A DNA stretch of 64,000 bases from Bradyrhizobium liaoningense (GCF_018130825.1 NZ_JAFCJS010000001.1:930001-994000), one strand, 5' to 3'. Positions 16,393 through 25,631 are shown, counted from the first letter of the stretch. A program made the numbers and translations. Notes: generated by a model from the sequence alone, not told the origin.

Positions 16393-17711
16393 GACCGACG
16401 CTCCAGCCAGCGCTCGGCGATGCCGATCACGTGCTCGCGCAAACCGTCATCGGCGATCTGCTCGATCGCCTCGCCCACGAAGGCCTGGATCAGCAGCGCC
16501 TGGGCCTGCTTCTCCGGCAGGCCGCGCGCCTTCAGATAGAACAAGAGGCTGTCGTCCAGCGCGCCGGCGGTGGCGCCGTGGCCGCAGGAGACGTCGTCGG
16601 CAAAGATTTCCAGCTCGGGCTTGTTGTCGGCCTCGGCCTCGTCCGAGAGCAGCAGCGCACGCGTCATCATCTTGCCGTCGGTCTTCTGCGCGTCGGGGCG
16701 GACGATGATGCGGCCCTGGAACACCGAACGGGCGCGATCGTCGATCACGGCGCGGAAGACCTCGCGGCTGACGCAGTTCGGCACGGCGTGGTCGACGACC
16801 AGCGTGGTGTCGCCATGCTCGGTCTTCTGCAGCAGGTTGACGCCGTTGGCCAAGAGCTCGCTGCCCTCGCCCGAGAGCATAATGAAGCCTTGCAGGCGAC
16901 TGACCGCCGCACCGGTCGTCATGTTGAAGAAGTTGAGCTTCACATTGGCGCCGACGGTGACGAATTGCGACGAGACGTTCACCGCGTCGGGCGCATCGTC
17001 CATCAGGCGGATATGCGCGATATCGGCGTCGTCACCGACCCAGAGGACCACCGCGTCGTTGACCTGATAGCCGCCGGCCTTTCCGGCTGCGACGAAGCTC
17101 TCTACGACAGTGGCACGCACCCCTTTGCCAATCCGCAGATGCGAGCGGGTGAAGGCGGACGCACCAGCCGCGGTCGCAACATGGATGACCTGGATCGGCG
17201 CGGACAAATGGGTGCCGTCAGCCACCGAGACCACGACGCCGTCGGTCGCCATGGCCGCATTGAGCGAGATGACCGCATCGGTCGACGCAGTCTGGAGGAG
17301 ATCGCCAGCGGCGGGATTGGCCTCGTTCGCCAGGACCTCGCGCAGCGTCTTGACGCTGACCTCGGACGCGAGCGCCTTCAGGTCAGACAGATCGGCCACG
17401 AACACGCCGTCGACCAGCACCAGCTTGCGGGCGCCCGCGATCGCATGCGCCTTCACGGTCTCCGCGGCGCGCTTCAGCGCGGCCGCATCGGGGCTGGCTG
17501 CCAGCGGCAACACCTCGCCGACCAGCGCGCGCAGATCGGTGTATTTCCATTCCTCGATCCGGCGGTGCGGCAGGCCGAGACGCTCATAGGTCTCGAACGC
17601 CTCGCGGCGCACTGCTGCCACGGCCGGCGAACCCGGCAGGCGGCCTTCAGCGCTGGCGAAGAGATCGCTCACCGCGCGGCCGTTCCCGGTCTTTGCCACT
17701 GCAACGTTCAT
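16389..17711 (-). CDS. sufD: Fe-S cluster assembly protein SufD
   Basis: A 440-residue SufBD-family subunit of the SufBC2D scaffold. The C-terminal beta-helix region is recognisable: VDHAVPNCVSREVFRAVIDD, then FQGRIIVRPDAQKTDGK, and DVSCGHGATAGALDDSLLFY with the conserved Cys and His used at the SufB-SufD cluster interface. It lies 11 bp downstream of sufC and overlaps sufS, so the proteins are made together. Confidence 0.95.
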   Translation of the reverse strand: MNVAVAKTGNGRAVSDLFASAEGRLPGSPAVAAVRREAFETYERLGLPHRRIEEWKYTDLRALVGEVLPLAASPDAAALKRAAETVKAHAIAGARKLVLVDGVFVADLSDLKALASEVSVKTLREVLANEANPAAGDLLQTASTDAVISLNAAMATDGVVVSVADGTHLSAPIQVIHVATAAGASAFTRSHLRIGKGVRATVVESFVAAGKAGGYQVNDAVVLWVGDDADIAHIRLMDDAPDAVNVSSQFVTVGANVKLNFFNMTTGAAVSRLQGFIMLSGEGSELLANGVNLLQKTEHGDTTLVVDHAVPNCVSREVFRAVIDDRARSVFQGRIIVRPDAQKTDGKMMTRALLLSDEAEADNKPELEIFADDVSCGHGATAGALDDSLLFYLKARGLPEKQAQALLIQAFVGEAIEQIADDGLREHVIGIAERWLERRS

Positions 17712-17722
17712 CGCAAAATTCC

Positions 17723-18475
17723 TTACGCGGCATCCTCGAACTGGGCGTAGCCGGACGCTTCCAGCTCCAGCGCCAGATCCTTGCCGCCGCTCTTCACGAC
17801 GCGGCCCTTCGACATCACGTGCACAAAATCAGGCACGATGTAGTTCAGCAGCCGCTGATAGTGGGTGATGACGACCATCGCGCGCCCCGGCGAGCGCAGC
17901 GCGTTGACGCCGTCGGCTGCAATGCGCAGCGCGTCGATGTCGAGGCCGGAATCCATCTCGTCGAGGATGCACAGGCTGGGCTCGAACAGCGCCATCTGCA
18001 GCACCTCGTTGCGCTTCTTCTCGCCGCCGGAGAAGCCGACATTGACGCCGCGCTTGAGCATGTCCTGCGGGATGTTCAGCGACTTCGAGACTTCGCGGAC
18101 CTTCTTCAGGAAGTCCGGCGTCGAATATTCGCTCTCGCCGCGCGCCTTGCGCTGCGCGTTCAGCGCGGTGCGCAGGAAGGTCATGGTGGCGACGCCGGGA
18201 ATCTCGACCGGATACTGGAACGCAAGGAACACGCCCTTGGCGGCGCGCTCGTCCGGGTCCATCTCCAGGAGGTCCTCACCCTTGAACAGGATCTGGCCAT
18301 CGGTGACCTCATAGCCGGGCTTGCCGGCGATGACGTGCGAGAGCGTCGACTTGCCGGAGCCGTTCGGCCCCATGATCGCGTGCACCTCGCCCTCGTTTAC
18401 GGTCAGCGTCAGCCCGTGGAGGATCTCACGCTCCTCGACACGAACCTTCAGGTCTTTCACTTCAAGCAAAGCCAT
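17723..18475 (-). CDS. sufC: Fe-S cluster assembly ATPase SufC
   Basis: A 250-residue ABC-type ATPase that powers the SufBC2D complex. Motifs: Walker A GPNGSGKSTLS (about residue 34), signature FSGGEKKRNE, Walker B LCILDEMDSGLD, and the switch His in VITHYQR. The start MALLEVKDLKV at 18475 matches the family; 27 further in-frame codons upstream lie in the sufB-sufC spacer and are unlikely to be translated. Confidence 0.96.
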   Translation of the reverse strand: MALLEVKDLKVRVEEREILHGLTLTVNEGEVHAIMGPNGSGKSTLSHVIAGKPGYEVTDGQILFKGEDLLEMDPDERAAKGVFLAFQYPVEIPGVATMTFLRTALNAQRKARGESEYSTPDFLKKVREVSKSLNIPQDMLKRGVNVGFSGGEKKRNEVLQMALFEPSLCILDEMDSGLDIDALRIAADGVNALRSPGRAMVVITHYQRLLNYIVPDFVHVMSKGRVVKSGGKDLALELEASGYAQFEDAA

Positions 18476-18536
18476 CTTGGTATCCAGTCTATTCAATTGA
18501 TGTTGGAGCGCCGGAGCGCGCCGCGAGGGCCAGCGA

Positions 18537-20033
18537 TCAGCCGACCGACCCTTCAAGCGAGATCGAGATCAGCTTCTGCGCTTCCACCGCGAATTCCATC
18601 GGCAGTTGCTGCAGCACGTCCTTGACGAAGCCGTTGACGACGAGGCCGACAGCTTCTTCCTGGCTGAGGCCGCGCTGGATGCAGTAGAACAGCACGTCCT
18701 CGGAGATCTTCGAGGTCGTCGCCTCGTGCTCGAACGTCGCGGACGAGTTCTTGGCCTCGATGTACGGCACGGTGTGCGCGCCGCATTTGTCGCCGATCAG
18801 CAGCGAGTCACAGGCGGTGAAATTGCGCGCGCCGGTGGCTTTCCGGTGCGCGGTGACGAGACCGCGATAGGTGTTCTGTGACTTGCCGGCGGCGATGCCC
18901 TTGGAGATGATGCGGCTCGACGTGTTCTTGCCGAGATGGATCATCTTGGTGCCGCTATCGACCTGCTGGAAGCCGTTCGAGATCGCGATCGAGTAGAACT
19001 CGCCGCGCGAGTTGTCGCCGCGGAGAATGCAGCTCGGATATTTCCAGGTGATCGCTGAACCGGTCTCGACCTGGGTCCAGGAGATCTTGGAGTTGGCGCC
19101 GCGGCAGTCGCCACGCTTGGTAACGAAATTGTAGATGCCGCCCTTGCCTTCCGAATTGCCCGGGTACCAGTTCTGCACCGTCGAATATTTGATCTCGGCG
19201 TCATCGAGTGCAACGAGCTCGACCACGGCGGCGTGCAGCTGATTCTCGTCGCGCTGCGGCGCGGTGCAGCCTTCGAGATAGGAGACGTAGGAGCCCTTGT
19301 CGGCGATGATCAGCGTACGCTCGAACTGGCCGGTGTTGCGCTCGTTGATGCGGAAATAGGTCGACAGCTCCATCGGACAGCGCACGCCCGGCGGCACGTA
19401 GACGAACGAGCCGTCGGAGAACACCGCCGAGTTCAGCGTCGCATAGAAATTGTCCGAGGTCGGAACCACCGAGCCCAGATACTTCTGCACCAGCTCAGGG
19501 TGCTCGCGGATCGCCTCCGAGATCGGCATGAAGATCACGCCGGCCTTCTTCAGCTCGGCCTTGAACGTGGTCGCAACCGAGACCGAATCGAAGACGGCAT
19601 CGACCGCGATCTTGCGGCGCGCCGGATCTTCCTCGCCCGGCTTCGGCTCGACGCCTTCGAGCATGGCGACTTCCCGCAAGGGGATGCCGAGCTTCTCGTA
19701 GGTCTTCAGGATCTCCGGATCGATCTCATCGAGCGAGGTGACCGACTTTTTCGGCTTCGGCGCCGCGTAGTAATAGAGATCCTGGAAGTCGATCTTGGGA
19801 TAGTCGACGCGGGCCCAGGTCGGCTCGGTCATGGTCAGCCAACGGCGATACGCCTCGAGCCGCCACTGGAGCATCCAGGCGGGTTCGTTCTTTTTCTGCG
19901 AGATGAATTTTACGATCTCTTCCGACAGCCCCTTGGGGGCCTTCTCGGAGTCGATCAGGGTCTCAAACCCATAACGATACTGGTCGACGTCGATGCGCTT
20001 CACGCGCTCGACCGTCTCTTGTACGGCTGGCAT
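18537..20033 (-). CDS. sufB: Fe-S cluster assembly scaffold SufB
   Basis: A 498-residue SufB. It carries the N-terminal helix region ([19 protein letters not shown]), [20 protein letters not shown], and the beta-helix core with [15 protein letters not shown]. The C-terminal [18 protein letters not shown] contains the functional Cys. SufB carries the nascent cluster. The start at 20033 ([11 protein letters not shown]) is fixed by GGAGG just upstream; 8 upstream codons are disregarded. A candidate iron-responsive box lies 83 bp upstream, suggesting a promoter between sufS2 and sufB. Confidence 0.95.
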   Translation of the reverse strand: MPAVQETVERVKRIDVDQYRYGFETLIDSEKAPKGLSEEIVKFISQKKNEPAWMLQWRLEAYRRWLTMTEPTWARVDYPKIDFQDLYYYAAPKPKKSVTSLDEIDPEILKTYEKLGIPLREVAMLEGVEPKPGEEDPARRKIAVDAVFDSVSVATTFKAELKKAGVIFMPISEAIREHPELVQKYLGSVVPTSDNFYATLNSAVFSDGSFVYVPPGVRCPMELSTYFRINERNTGQFERTLIIADKGSYVSYLEGCTAPQRDENQLHAAVVELVALDDAEIKYSTVQNWYPGNSEGKGGIYNFVTKRGDCRGANSKISWTQVETGSAITWKYPSCILRGDNSRGEFYSIAISNGFQQVDSGTKMIHLGKNTSSRIISKGIAAGKSQNTYRGLVTAHRKATGARNFTACDSLLIGDKCGAHTVPYIEAKNSSATFEHEATTSKISEDVLFYCIQRGLSQEEAVGLVVNGFVKDVLQQLPMEFAVEAQKLISISLEGSVG

Positions 20034-20115
20034 TCCATCCTCCGCTCGCGGTTTCAAGGACCGCGGTGGATCAAACTCGGACGAGTATTACGATGTTTCT
20101 GGGCGGAAAGCACGT

Positions 20116-20133
20116 GCTTAGAACCGTTCAAGC
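20116..20133. promoter_or_regulatory. Candidate Irr-type iron control (ICE) box before sufB
   Basis: GCTTAGAACCGTTCAAGC is an imperfect dyad of the TTAGAA-NNN-TTC(T/A)A(A/G) kind. That pattern is associated with the rhizobial iron regulator Irr, and suf operons in Rhizobiales are known or predicted Irr targets. It sits in the 114-bp sufS2-sufB gap. The assignment is by motif similarity only; an IscR- or RirA-type site is possible. Confidence 0.4.
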
Positions 20134-20147
20134 AGTGTTTCGTCACC

Positions 20148-21287
20148 TTATCCCTTAAGTAGGGTATTACCGAGCTTTCGCCAAGCCTCTAACGCCCTAT
20201 TGATATCCTCGGGTTCCGTGGACCAGCCCAGACTGAGGCGCACTGCTCCCTGCGCCGTCGCGGGGTCGTACCCCATGGCCGACAGCACGTGGGACGGCTG
20301 GACCTTGCCCGAGGAGCAGGCCGAGCCGGAGGACACCGCGACCCCTTCGAGGTCGAAGCCGATCACGGCGGTCTCGGCCTTGAGACCGGTCGCGGTGAAC
20401 AAAGTGGTATTCGGCAACCGCGCCACGTCGCCCGAGAAAACCGTCGCCCCGGCGATCGCCCCGATGCCGTTTTCCAAGCGATCTCTGAGGGTTGCCATCC
20501 GCTCCGCATCCTCCGGCAGAGCCTGAAGCGCGGCCTTCACGGCAGCGCCGAAGCCGGCGATACCCGCGACATTCTCGGTTCCGGCGCGGCGGCTGAACTC
20601 CTGCCCGCCCCCTCGCAGCAACGGCTCCAGTCCCGCAATCCCCTCCGCCACGACCAGCGCGCCGACGCCCTTGGGGCCGCCGATCTTGTGCGCAGAAAAG
20701 GTCGCAAGGTCCGCGCCTACCTGGTTAATATTAAACGTGATTTTGCCGAGCGCCTGGATCGCATCGACGTGCAGGAGCCCGCCCGCCTCGTGAACGATCC
20801 GTGCCGCCTCGGCGACCGGCTGGAGCGCGCCGGTCTCATTGTTGGCCGCCATGATCGAGACCAGCGCAGGCGGTCCGTTCATGAGCTGCGACTTCAGATG
20901 GTCGAGGTCGACCACGCCGGCGCGCGTAACCTGAATCTGGCCAATCCTGTCCGCGGGGAACCGGCCGCCTGACAGCACCGAGGCGTGCTCAACGGCAGAG
21001 ACCAGCAGCCGCTCGACGGGACGACCGGCCGGTCCCCGCAGTCCGGGCGACAGCGCCAGCGCATTGGCCTCGGTTCCAGCGGAGGTGAAGACGACATTGC
21101 GCGGCACCCCACCGACCGCAGCCGCGAGCGCGGCGCGGGCGTCCTCGACCAGCCGCCGCGCCTCCCGCCCTTCAGCATGCACCGAGGATGGATTGCCGAC
21201 GAGATCATACGCCGCGATCATCGCAGCCCGCGCCTCGGGGCGCAGCGGCGTGGTCGCATTCCAATCGAGATAAACGCGGCTCGGCAT
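20148..21287 (-). CDS. sufS2: Cysteine desulfurase (NifS/IscS-like), sufS2
   Basis: A 379-residue type I (NifS/IscS-like) PLP desulfurase. It shows YLDWNATTPLRPEA at the N-terminus, the PLP lysine in SAHKIGGPKG, and the catalytic-loop Cys in SSGSACSSGK. It lies just upstream of sufB in the same orientation, matching the sufS2-sufB-C-D-S1-X-A arrangement described for Rhizobiales. It probably donates sulfur alongside SufS. The 114-bp gap to sufB suggests that the two parts can be controlled separately. Confidence 0.9.
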   Translation of the reverse strand: MPSRVYLDWNATTPLRPEARAAMIAAYDLVGNPSSVHAEGREARRLVEDARAALAAAVGGVPRNVVFTSAGTEANALALSPGLRGPAGRPVERLLVSAVEHASVLSGGRFPADRIGQIQVTRAGVVDLDHLKSQLMNGPPALVSIMAANNETGALQPVAEAARIVHEAGGLLHVDAIQALGKITFNINQVGADLATFSAHKIGGPKGVGALVVAEGIAGLEPLLRGGGQEFSRRAGTENVAGIAGFGAAVKAALQALPEDAERMATLRDRLENGIGAIAGATVFSGDVARLPNTTLFTATGLKAETAVIGFDLEGVAVSSGSACSSGKVQPSHVLSAMGYDPATAQGAVRLSLGWSTEPEDINRALEAWRKLGNTLLKG

Positions 21288-21338
21288 GGCGCCCTCTTAG
21301 CACCTTTTGCCTTCGCGCCAATCGGCCCCCGGCGCGCA

Positions 21339-22550
21339 TCAGGCCGGTTGCCGCTGCGCGATCCTGCCCGACGATCGGGCCTCCATCCGCAGCCCGAACA
21401 GCGGCCGCAGCCATGCGATCCGCCGCGCGACCTCGTAGGTGACGATACAAGTGAGCGCGGTGCCCGATATCACCAGGGCGGCCTCGCTTCCGGCCGACAG
21501 GCCGCTGCCCCGCAGCGCGTGCGCGATCACAATGATCGCGGTCTGATGCACGATGTAATAGGGAAAGATCGCATCGGTGAGATAGCGGCGCACGGGACCG
21601 TCTGCCGTCATCAAATGGCGCCGCGCAAAGCCGAGCACAGCGGCCATCGCGGCCCATTGGTAACAGCCATAGACCAAGCCAGCGAACCATCTCAGCATCG
21701 GCGACCGCGGAAACAAGCCGGCATAAACGAGGATGAAGGCGGCAAAGCAAGCGACCGCCATTGCCAGCGCCACCCAGCGCTGACGCTCGATATCGCGCCA
21801 GACACTTTCCTGGCGCGCAAGCAGGAAGCCGATCAGGAACGCGGTCGCATAGTCCGCATGGTTGTACCAATCGCCGAACAGCGCATGCGTCGACGGAAAG
21901 GTCGGGAACAGAAACAGCCGCCAGGCTGCGAACAGCAGACACGGCAGCACCAGCAGCCGCGGTCCGGCGAGCACGCGCCCGAGCCTCTCACCAACCCAGT
22001 CTGCGCCAGCCGGCCACAACGCCAGCACGCCAGCCAAGGCCATTGTGTAAACCCAGAGATAGACCACGAACCAAAGGTGGTTCCAGGTCGGCTGCACGAT
22101 GCAGGGAGCTGGGCAGAACTGCGCGCTGAACGCCAGGTAGTGCTGGACGTAGAAATCGGCAAAACCTTGGAGATAAGAACTTTGGGGGTAGCCGAGGCTC
22201 TCGACGATCTGGAGATAGGACTGCGGCGGCACGATCACGAGCATGCTGAAGGCCAGCGGGATCAAGAGCCGCGCCGATCGAGCGCGGGCGAAGGCCGCGA
22301 GCTGGTACTTTCCCAGCATGAAGCGGCTGGCGACGCCGGAGACCAGGAACAGCAGTGACAGCCGCCAGGGATTGAGGAGCAGCATCACCGGCTCGAGCCA
22401 GACCAGCCGATGCACGCTCTTGATGTGAAATCCCCAGGACACGTAGAGCATGCCGACATGGTAGAAGATCAGGAGCCCGAAGGCTAAAATCCGCACCCAA
22501 TCCAGATCGATGCGTCGTTCCTGGGCTGCAAATTGCTGCGGTGTTGACAT
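21339..22550 (-). CDS. Membrane acyltransferase (acyltransferase 3 / OpgC-like)
   Basis: A 403-residue polytopic membrane protein with about ten transmembrane helices. The family signature is near the start: RIDLDWVRILAFGLLIFYHVG with the catalytic-type His in FYHVG, then FLVSGVASRF. These enzymes transfer acetyl or succinyl groups to surface glycans or glucans. The substrate is unknown. It is divergent from a membrane LytTR regulator with only 44 bp between the starts, a recurrent arrangement which suggests that the regulator controls it. Confidence 0.83.
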   Translation of the reverse strand: MSTPQQFAAQERRIDLDWVRILAFGLLIFYHVGMLYVSWGFHIKSVHRLVWLEPVMLLLNPWRLSLLFLVSGVASRFMLGKYQLAAFARARSARLLIPLAFSMLVIVPPQSYLQIVESLGYPQSSYLQGFADFYVQHYLAFSAQFCPAPCIVQPTWNHLWFVVYLWVYTMALAGVLALWPAGADWVGERLGRVLAGPRLLVLPCLLFAAWRLFLFPTFPSTHALFGDWYNHADYATAFLIGFLLARQESVWRDIERQRWVALAMAVACFAAFILVYAGLFPRSPMLRWFAGLVYGCYQWAAMAAVLGFARRHLMTADGPVRRYLTDAIFPYYIVHQTAIIVIAHALRGSGLSAGSEAALVISGTALTCIVTYEVARRIAWLRPLFGLRMEARSSGRIAQRQPA

Positions 22551-22594
22551 GGTTCTCTGCTCCCTGACGGCACGACAAACCCGGTTTTCGGGCC

Positions 22595-23548
22595 ATGGCT
22601 GAGAGCCAAAATGCTCCTGATACGGAGCGCGTCGAGACGGCTTGGGATCAGGACCGGGCGCGCGGGGACGAGGCGTCGGCCGCTGGGACGAGCGGTTGGC
22701 GCGGCGTGATCAGTCGTGGCGACTGGACGATGTTCGGAGCGATCGCGGCGGTTGCGCTCGCCATTGGCATCGTCAATGCGCTCTCCGGCGCGCAGGACGC
22801 CGCCTGGCGCGGCGACCGCTCCGATGTCGGCCGGCGGCTGTTCTGGGAACTGTCGAGCATCATCGTCATCCTGCTGCTGGTGCCAATCCTGATTTTGGCC
22901 GTCCGGCGCATGCGGCAGACACCAAGCCTGGTAGCGCGTGCTGGAATCGGGGCGATCGCCCTGCTCGGCTTCTCCGCCATCCACATCGCCGGCATGGTGT
23001 GGATCCGGAAACTGGCGCTCTGGCTCGCGGGAAGTGCCTACGACTTCCATTTCTCGCTCGCGACGGTCCTGTACGAGTTCCGCAAGGATGCCGTGACCGC
23101 TTTCCTGCTTGGCGCCACGCTATGGCTGATCGAAAGCCGGCGCGAGTTCAGGAAGGCCGCACTCGCGGCCACATCCATGCAGGGCGCTCCGCCGGAGCAA
23201 CCCTCCCCCGATCTGATCTGGCTTCGGGACGGTACAAGCCGCATTCGCGTCGCCCCTCGCGACATCCTGTGGGTCGCCTCTGCCGGCAACTACATCGAAT
23301 ACAGCCTCGCCGACGGAACGCAGCACCTGATCCGCGGCACGCTTGCGGCGACCGAAAGCGATCTGGCCCGCTTCGCCATCGTGCGCGTTCACCGAACCAG
23401 GCTTGCCAATCTGGGCCGGGTGAGCGGTGTGGAGTTCAAGCCGTCAGGAGACTTCGAGCTCACATTCGACAACGGGCAGACGCTTGGCGGCAGCCGCCGC
23501 TACCGCCCCTCGGTCGCCGCGCTCGGAGGCCGCACCGCCCCTGCGTGA
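22595..23548 (+). CDS. Membrane-anchored LytTR-domain regulator
   Basis: A 317-residue protein. Four hydrophobic helices (about residues 44-65, 82-103, 114-137, 165-182) are followed by a cytoplasmic LytTR DNA-binding domain (about 210-310): RIRVAPRDILWVASAGNYIEY, IVRVHRTRLANLGRV, and LTFDNGQTLGGSRRYRP. It resembles LytTR regulators that sense from the membrane without a receiver domain. Its probable target is the divergent acyltransferase gene, whose start is 44 bp away. ATG 22595 precedes a polar 40-residue N-terminal segment. Confidence 0.85.
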   Translation: MAESQNAPDTERVETAWDQDRARGDEASAAGTSGWRGVISRGDWTMFGAIAAVALAIGIVNALSGAQDAAWRGDRSDVGRRLFWELSSIIVILLLVPILILAVRRMRQTPSLVARAGIGAIALLGFSAIHIAGMVWIRKLALWLAGSAYDFHFSLATVLYEFRKDAVTAFLLGATLWLIESRREFRKAALAATSMQGAPPEQPSPDLIWLRDGTSRIRVAPRDILWVASAGNYIEYSLADGTQHLIRGTLAATESDLARFAIVRVHRTRLANLGRVSGVEFKPSGDFELTFDNGQTLGGSRRYRPSVAALGGRTAPA

Positions 23549-23880
23549 ATCATTCCCGCGCCATCAACCGATAAAACGTCGTTGTTTCAATTGGTTACGG
23601 CACAGCATACGCGCCAGGCAGCGGCGAGCGAGCCGGCACGTGACACCGGAATGACCCGCTAAGGTCTTGAGCACATTGAGAGATGTCGAAGATGCTTGCT
23701 TTTTGCCCCTCGGCCCATGTTAGAACGCGGCCGTCAAGTCACCGCGCGCCGTTTGCGCATCACCGCGAGGCGCACGCCTTCTCACCCTTCATTCGCGCTT
23801 TCGTCGGCATCCGCCGATGAAGCCACAATCGGTTGATTGCCGAGGATCCTCGCTCCAGCACATCAATCAAGAGACCATCG
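23549..23880 (+). promoter_or_regulatory. Intergenic region with candidate promoter of the hydrolase gene
   Basis: No gene was found in these 332 bp. TTGCTT (23696-23701) and GTTAGA (23719-23724), 17 bp apart, form a plausible housekeeping promoter. It would give a leader of about 150 nt for the hydrolase gene at 23881. Confidence 0.4.
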
Positions 23881-24528
23881 ATGCCTGAAGTCATTTTCGC
23901 CGGCCCCGCCGGCCGTCTCGAAGGCCGCTATCACCCGGCCAAGCAGAAAAACGCGCCGATCGCGATGATCCTGCATCCGCATCCGCAGTTCCACGGCACG
24001 ATGAACCATCAGATCGTGTACCAGTGCTACTACGCCTTCGCCCATCGCGGCTTCTCGGTGCTGCGCTTCAATTTCCGCGGCGTCGGTCGCAGCCAGGGCT
24101 CGTTCGACCACGGCACCGGTGAATTGTCGGATGCGGCGGCCGCGCTCGACTGGGCGCAGACCATCAATCCCGAAGCGCGCGCCTGCTGGGTCGCCGGCTT
24201 CTCCTTCGGCGCCTGGATCGGCATGCAGCTCCTGATGCGCCGTCCCGAGGTCGAGGGTTTTATTTCGATCGCGCCGCCGGCCAACCTCTACGACTTCTCG
24301 TTCCTCGCGCCCTGCCCGTCCTCTGGGCTCATCGTGCATGGCGAGAAGGACGCGGTGGTGCCGCCAAAGGACGTCAACACGCTGGTCGAGAAGCTGAAGA
24401 CGCAGAAGGGCATCGTGATCGACCAGCAGGTCATCCCCGGCGCCAACCACTTCTTCGACGCCAAGCTCGAGCCGCTGATGGAAACCATCACGGCGTATCT
24501 GGACATGCGCTTGGCGAACGTGCGCTAA
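23881..24528 (+). CDS. Alpha/beta hydrolase
   Basis: A 215-residue alpha/beta hydrolase of the small DLH/YfhR-like group conserved in alphaproteobacteria. Early HPHPQFHGTM and NFRGVGRSQGSFD precede the nucleophile elbow GFSFGAW (Ser). The acid is within HGEKDAVVPP and the final catalytic His in GANHFFD. No signal peptide. The in-frame ATG 48 bases upstream is less likely than 23881, which gives the conserved MPEVIFAGPAGRLEG. The substrate is unknown. The stop overlaps the convergent SMR gene's stop by 4 bases. Confidence 0.85.
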   Translation: MPEVIFAGPAGRLEGRYHPAKQKNAPIAMILHPHPQFHGTMNHQIVYQCYYAFAHRGFSVLRFNFRGVGRSQGSFDHGTGELSDAAAALDWAQTINPEARACWVAGFSFGAWIGMQLLMRRPEVEGFISIAPPANLYDFSFLAPCPSSGLIVHGEKDAVVPPKDVNTLVEKLKTQKGIVIDQQVIPGANHFFDAKLEPLMETITAYLDMRLANVR

Positions 24529-24848
24529 GCCAGCTTCAGTGCGACGATTCCCATCAAGACGAGCGCGATGCCGGCAAGCTTCATCGCGCTCAAGGTCTCG
24601 CCGAACAGCACGACGCCCATGACGAAGGTGCCGGCAGCTCCAATGCCGGTCCACACCGAATAGGCGACGCCGACCTCGAGCTCCTTCAGCGCCCGCCCGA
24701 GCAGGAAGACGAAGGCGGCGAGCAACACCAGCGAGACGATGCTCCAGCCTACGCGCGTGTAGCCCTCAGCGTATTTCATCGAGATCGCCCAGCCGACATC
24801 GAGCGCGCCGGCGACCACCAGCATCAGCCAGGCCAAGGATTGCGACAT
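24525..24848 (-). CDS. SMR-family small exporter (Gdx/SugE-like)
   Basis: A 107-residue four-helix small multidrug resistance protein. WAISMKYAEGYTR in helix 1 and VAYSVWTGIGAAGTF in helix 3 match the Gdx/SugE branch, whose members export guanidinium. The helix-1 Glu, essential in characterised members, is Asp17 here (GALDVGWA), an uncommon change. It follows the GST gene by 9 bp, so the two form a leftward operon under the palindrome-rich promoter at 25556-25618. No guanidine riboswitch-like leader was recognised. Confidence 0.85.
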   Translation of the reverse strand: MSQSLAWLMLVVAGALDVGWAISMKYAEGYTRVGWSIVSLVLLAAFVFLLGRALKELEVGVAYSVWTGIGAAGTFVMGVVLFGETLSAMKLAGIALVLMGIVALKLA

Positions 24849-24857
24849 GACGTACGC

Positions 24858-25535
24858 TCAGGCCGCGAGCTTGAGCAGATGCGCGTCGTGGCGAACGAGG
24901 AAGGCGCGCAGCAATTGCGGATAGTCCGCGCCGACCGCGGTGCTCACGCTCGGGCGTATCGCGAGCGCTGTCCGCCACGCCCGCACCTTCGGCACATCGC
25001 GGAAGATGCCGTGCTCGGTCAGCTCGTCGAACAGGTCGAAATAGCGGAAGATCGGCGCGAACACGGCATCGACCAGGCTGAACACCTCGCCTGCAAAATA
25101 AGGCCCCGCGCCAAGCGCCGCTTCGACACGCGCAAATTTCGCCGCAAGCGCCTGGCGCTTGCTGTCGAACGTCGCCGGATCGGTCGTCGTCTCCAGTCCC
25201 CAGAGATCGCCGAGGATCGCCGAGCCAAACTCCATCCAGGCGCGGTGCTCGGCGCGCTTTAGGGCGTCCGCCGGATGCAGCTTCGCACCGGCTTGCGTCT
25301 CCTCGATGTACTCGCAGATCACGTTGCTCTCGAACAGCGCGACGTCGCCCTGCTCCGTCGTCACCACCAGCACCGGCACCTTGCCGAGCGGCGACAGCTT
25401 GAGAAACCAGTCGGGTTTGTTGGCGAGATCGATGTCGACCCGCTCGAACGGCACGCCCTTCTCTTTCAGCGCGATCACGGCACGCTGTACGTAAGGACAA
25501 AGCTTGTGGCTGATCAGTTTCAGTGAAGCGGTCAT
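24858..25535 (-). CDS. Glutathione S-transferase family protein
   Basis: A 225-residue GST. The N-terminal thioredoxin-fold domain has a Cys-type active site, HKLCPYVQRA (Cys13), as in omega/zeta-like and lignin-degradation GSTs. The glutathione-binding turn GKVPVL and the Glu-Ser pair FESNVICEYI follow. The C-terminal helical domain runs from about residue 90. The start at 25535 (MTASLKLISHK) is preferred over ATG 25589, because the intervening sequence is part of the promoter/operator cluster. It is co-transcribed with the SMR exporter, which suggests a detoxification unit. Confidence 0.86.
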   Translation of the reverse strand: MTASLKLISHKLCPYVQRAVIALKEKGVPFERVDIDLANKPDWFLKLSPLGKVPVLVVTTEQGDVALFESNVICEYIEETQAGAKLHPADALKRAEHRAWMEFGSAILGDLWGLETTTDPATFDSKRQALAAKFARVEAALGAGPYFAGEVFSLVDAVFAPIFRYFDLFDELTEHGIFRDVPKVRAWRTALAIRPSVSTAVGADYPQLLRAFLVRHDAHLLKLAA

Positions 25536-25555
25536 GGCGGCGATCCCGGCGGTTC

Positions 25556-25618
25556 GATGCAACTGCATCCAATATAGATGCATCTGCATTCACCCGTCAA
25601 GATCCATGCACCTGCATC
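25556..25618 (-). promoter_or_regulatory. Cluster of TGCATC palindromes before the GST-SMR operon
   Basis: GATGCAACTGCATC (25556-25569) and AGATGCATCT (25576-25585) are perfect or near-perfect palindromes. TGCATT, TGCACC and TGCATC follow up to 25618. They lie 20-85 bp upstream of the GST start, as expected for cooperative operator sites of an unknown repressor. Confidence 0.5.
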
Positions 25619-25631
25619 AACCCGCCTCGCC

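Noticed and set aside
15277..16539. 420-codon + strand frame across sufS
   Set aside because: Antisense to an intact SufS, with no start signal and no domain.
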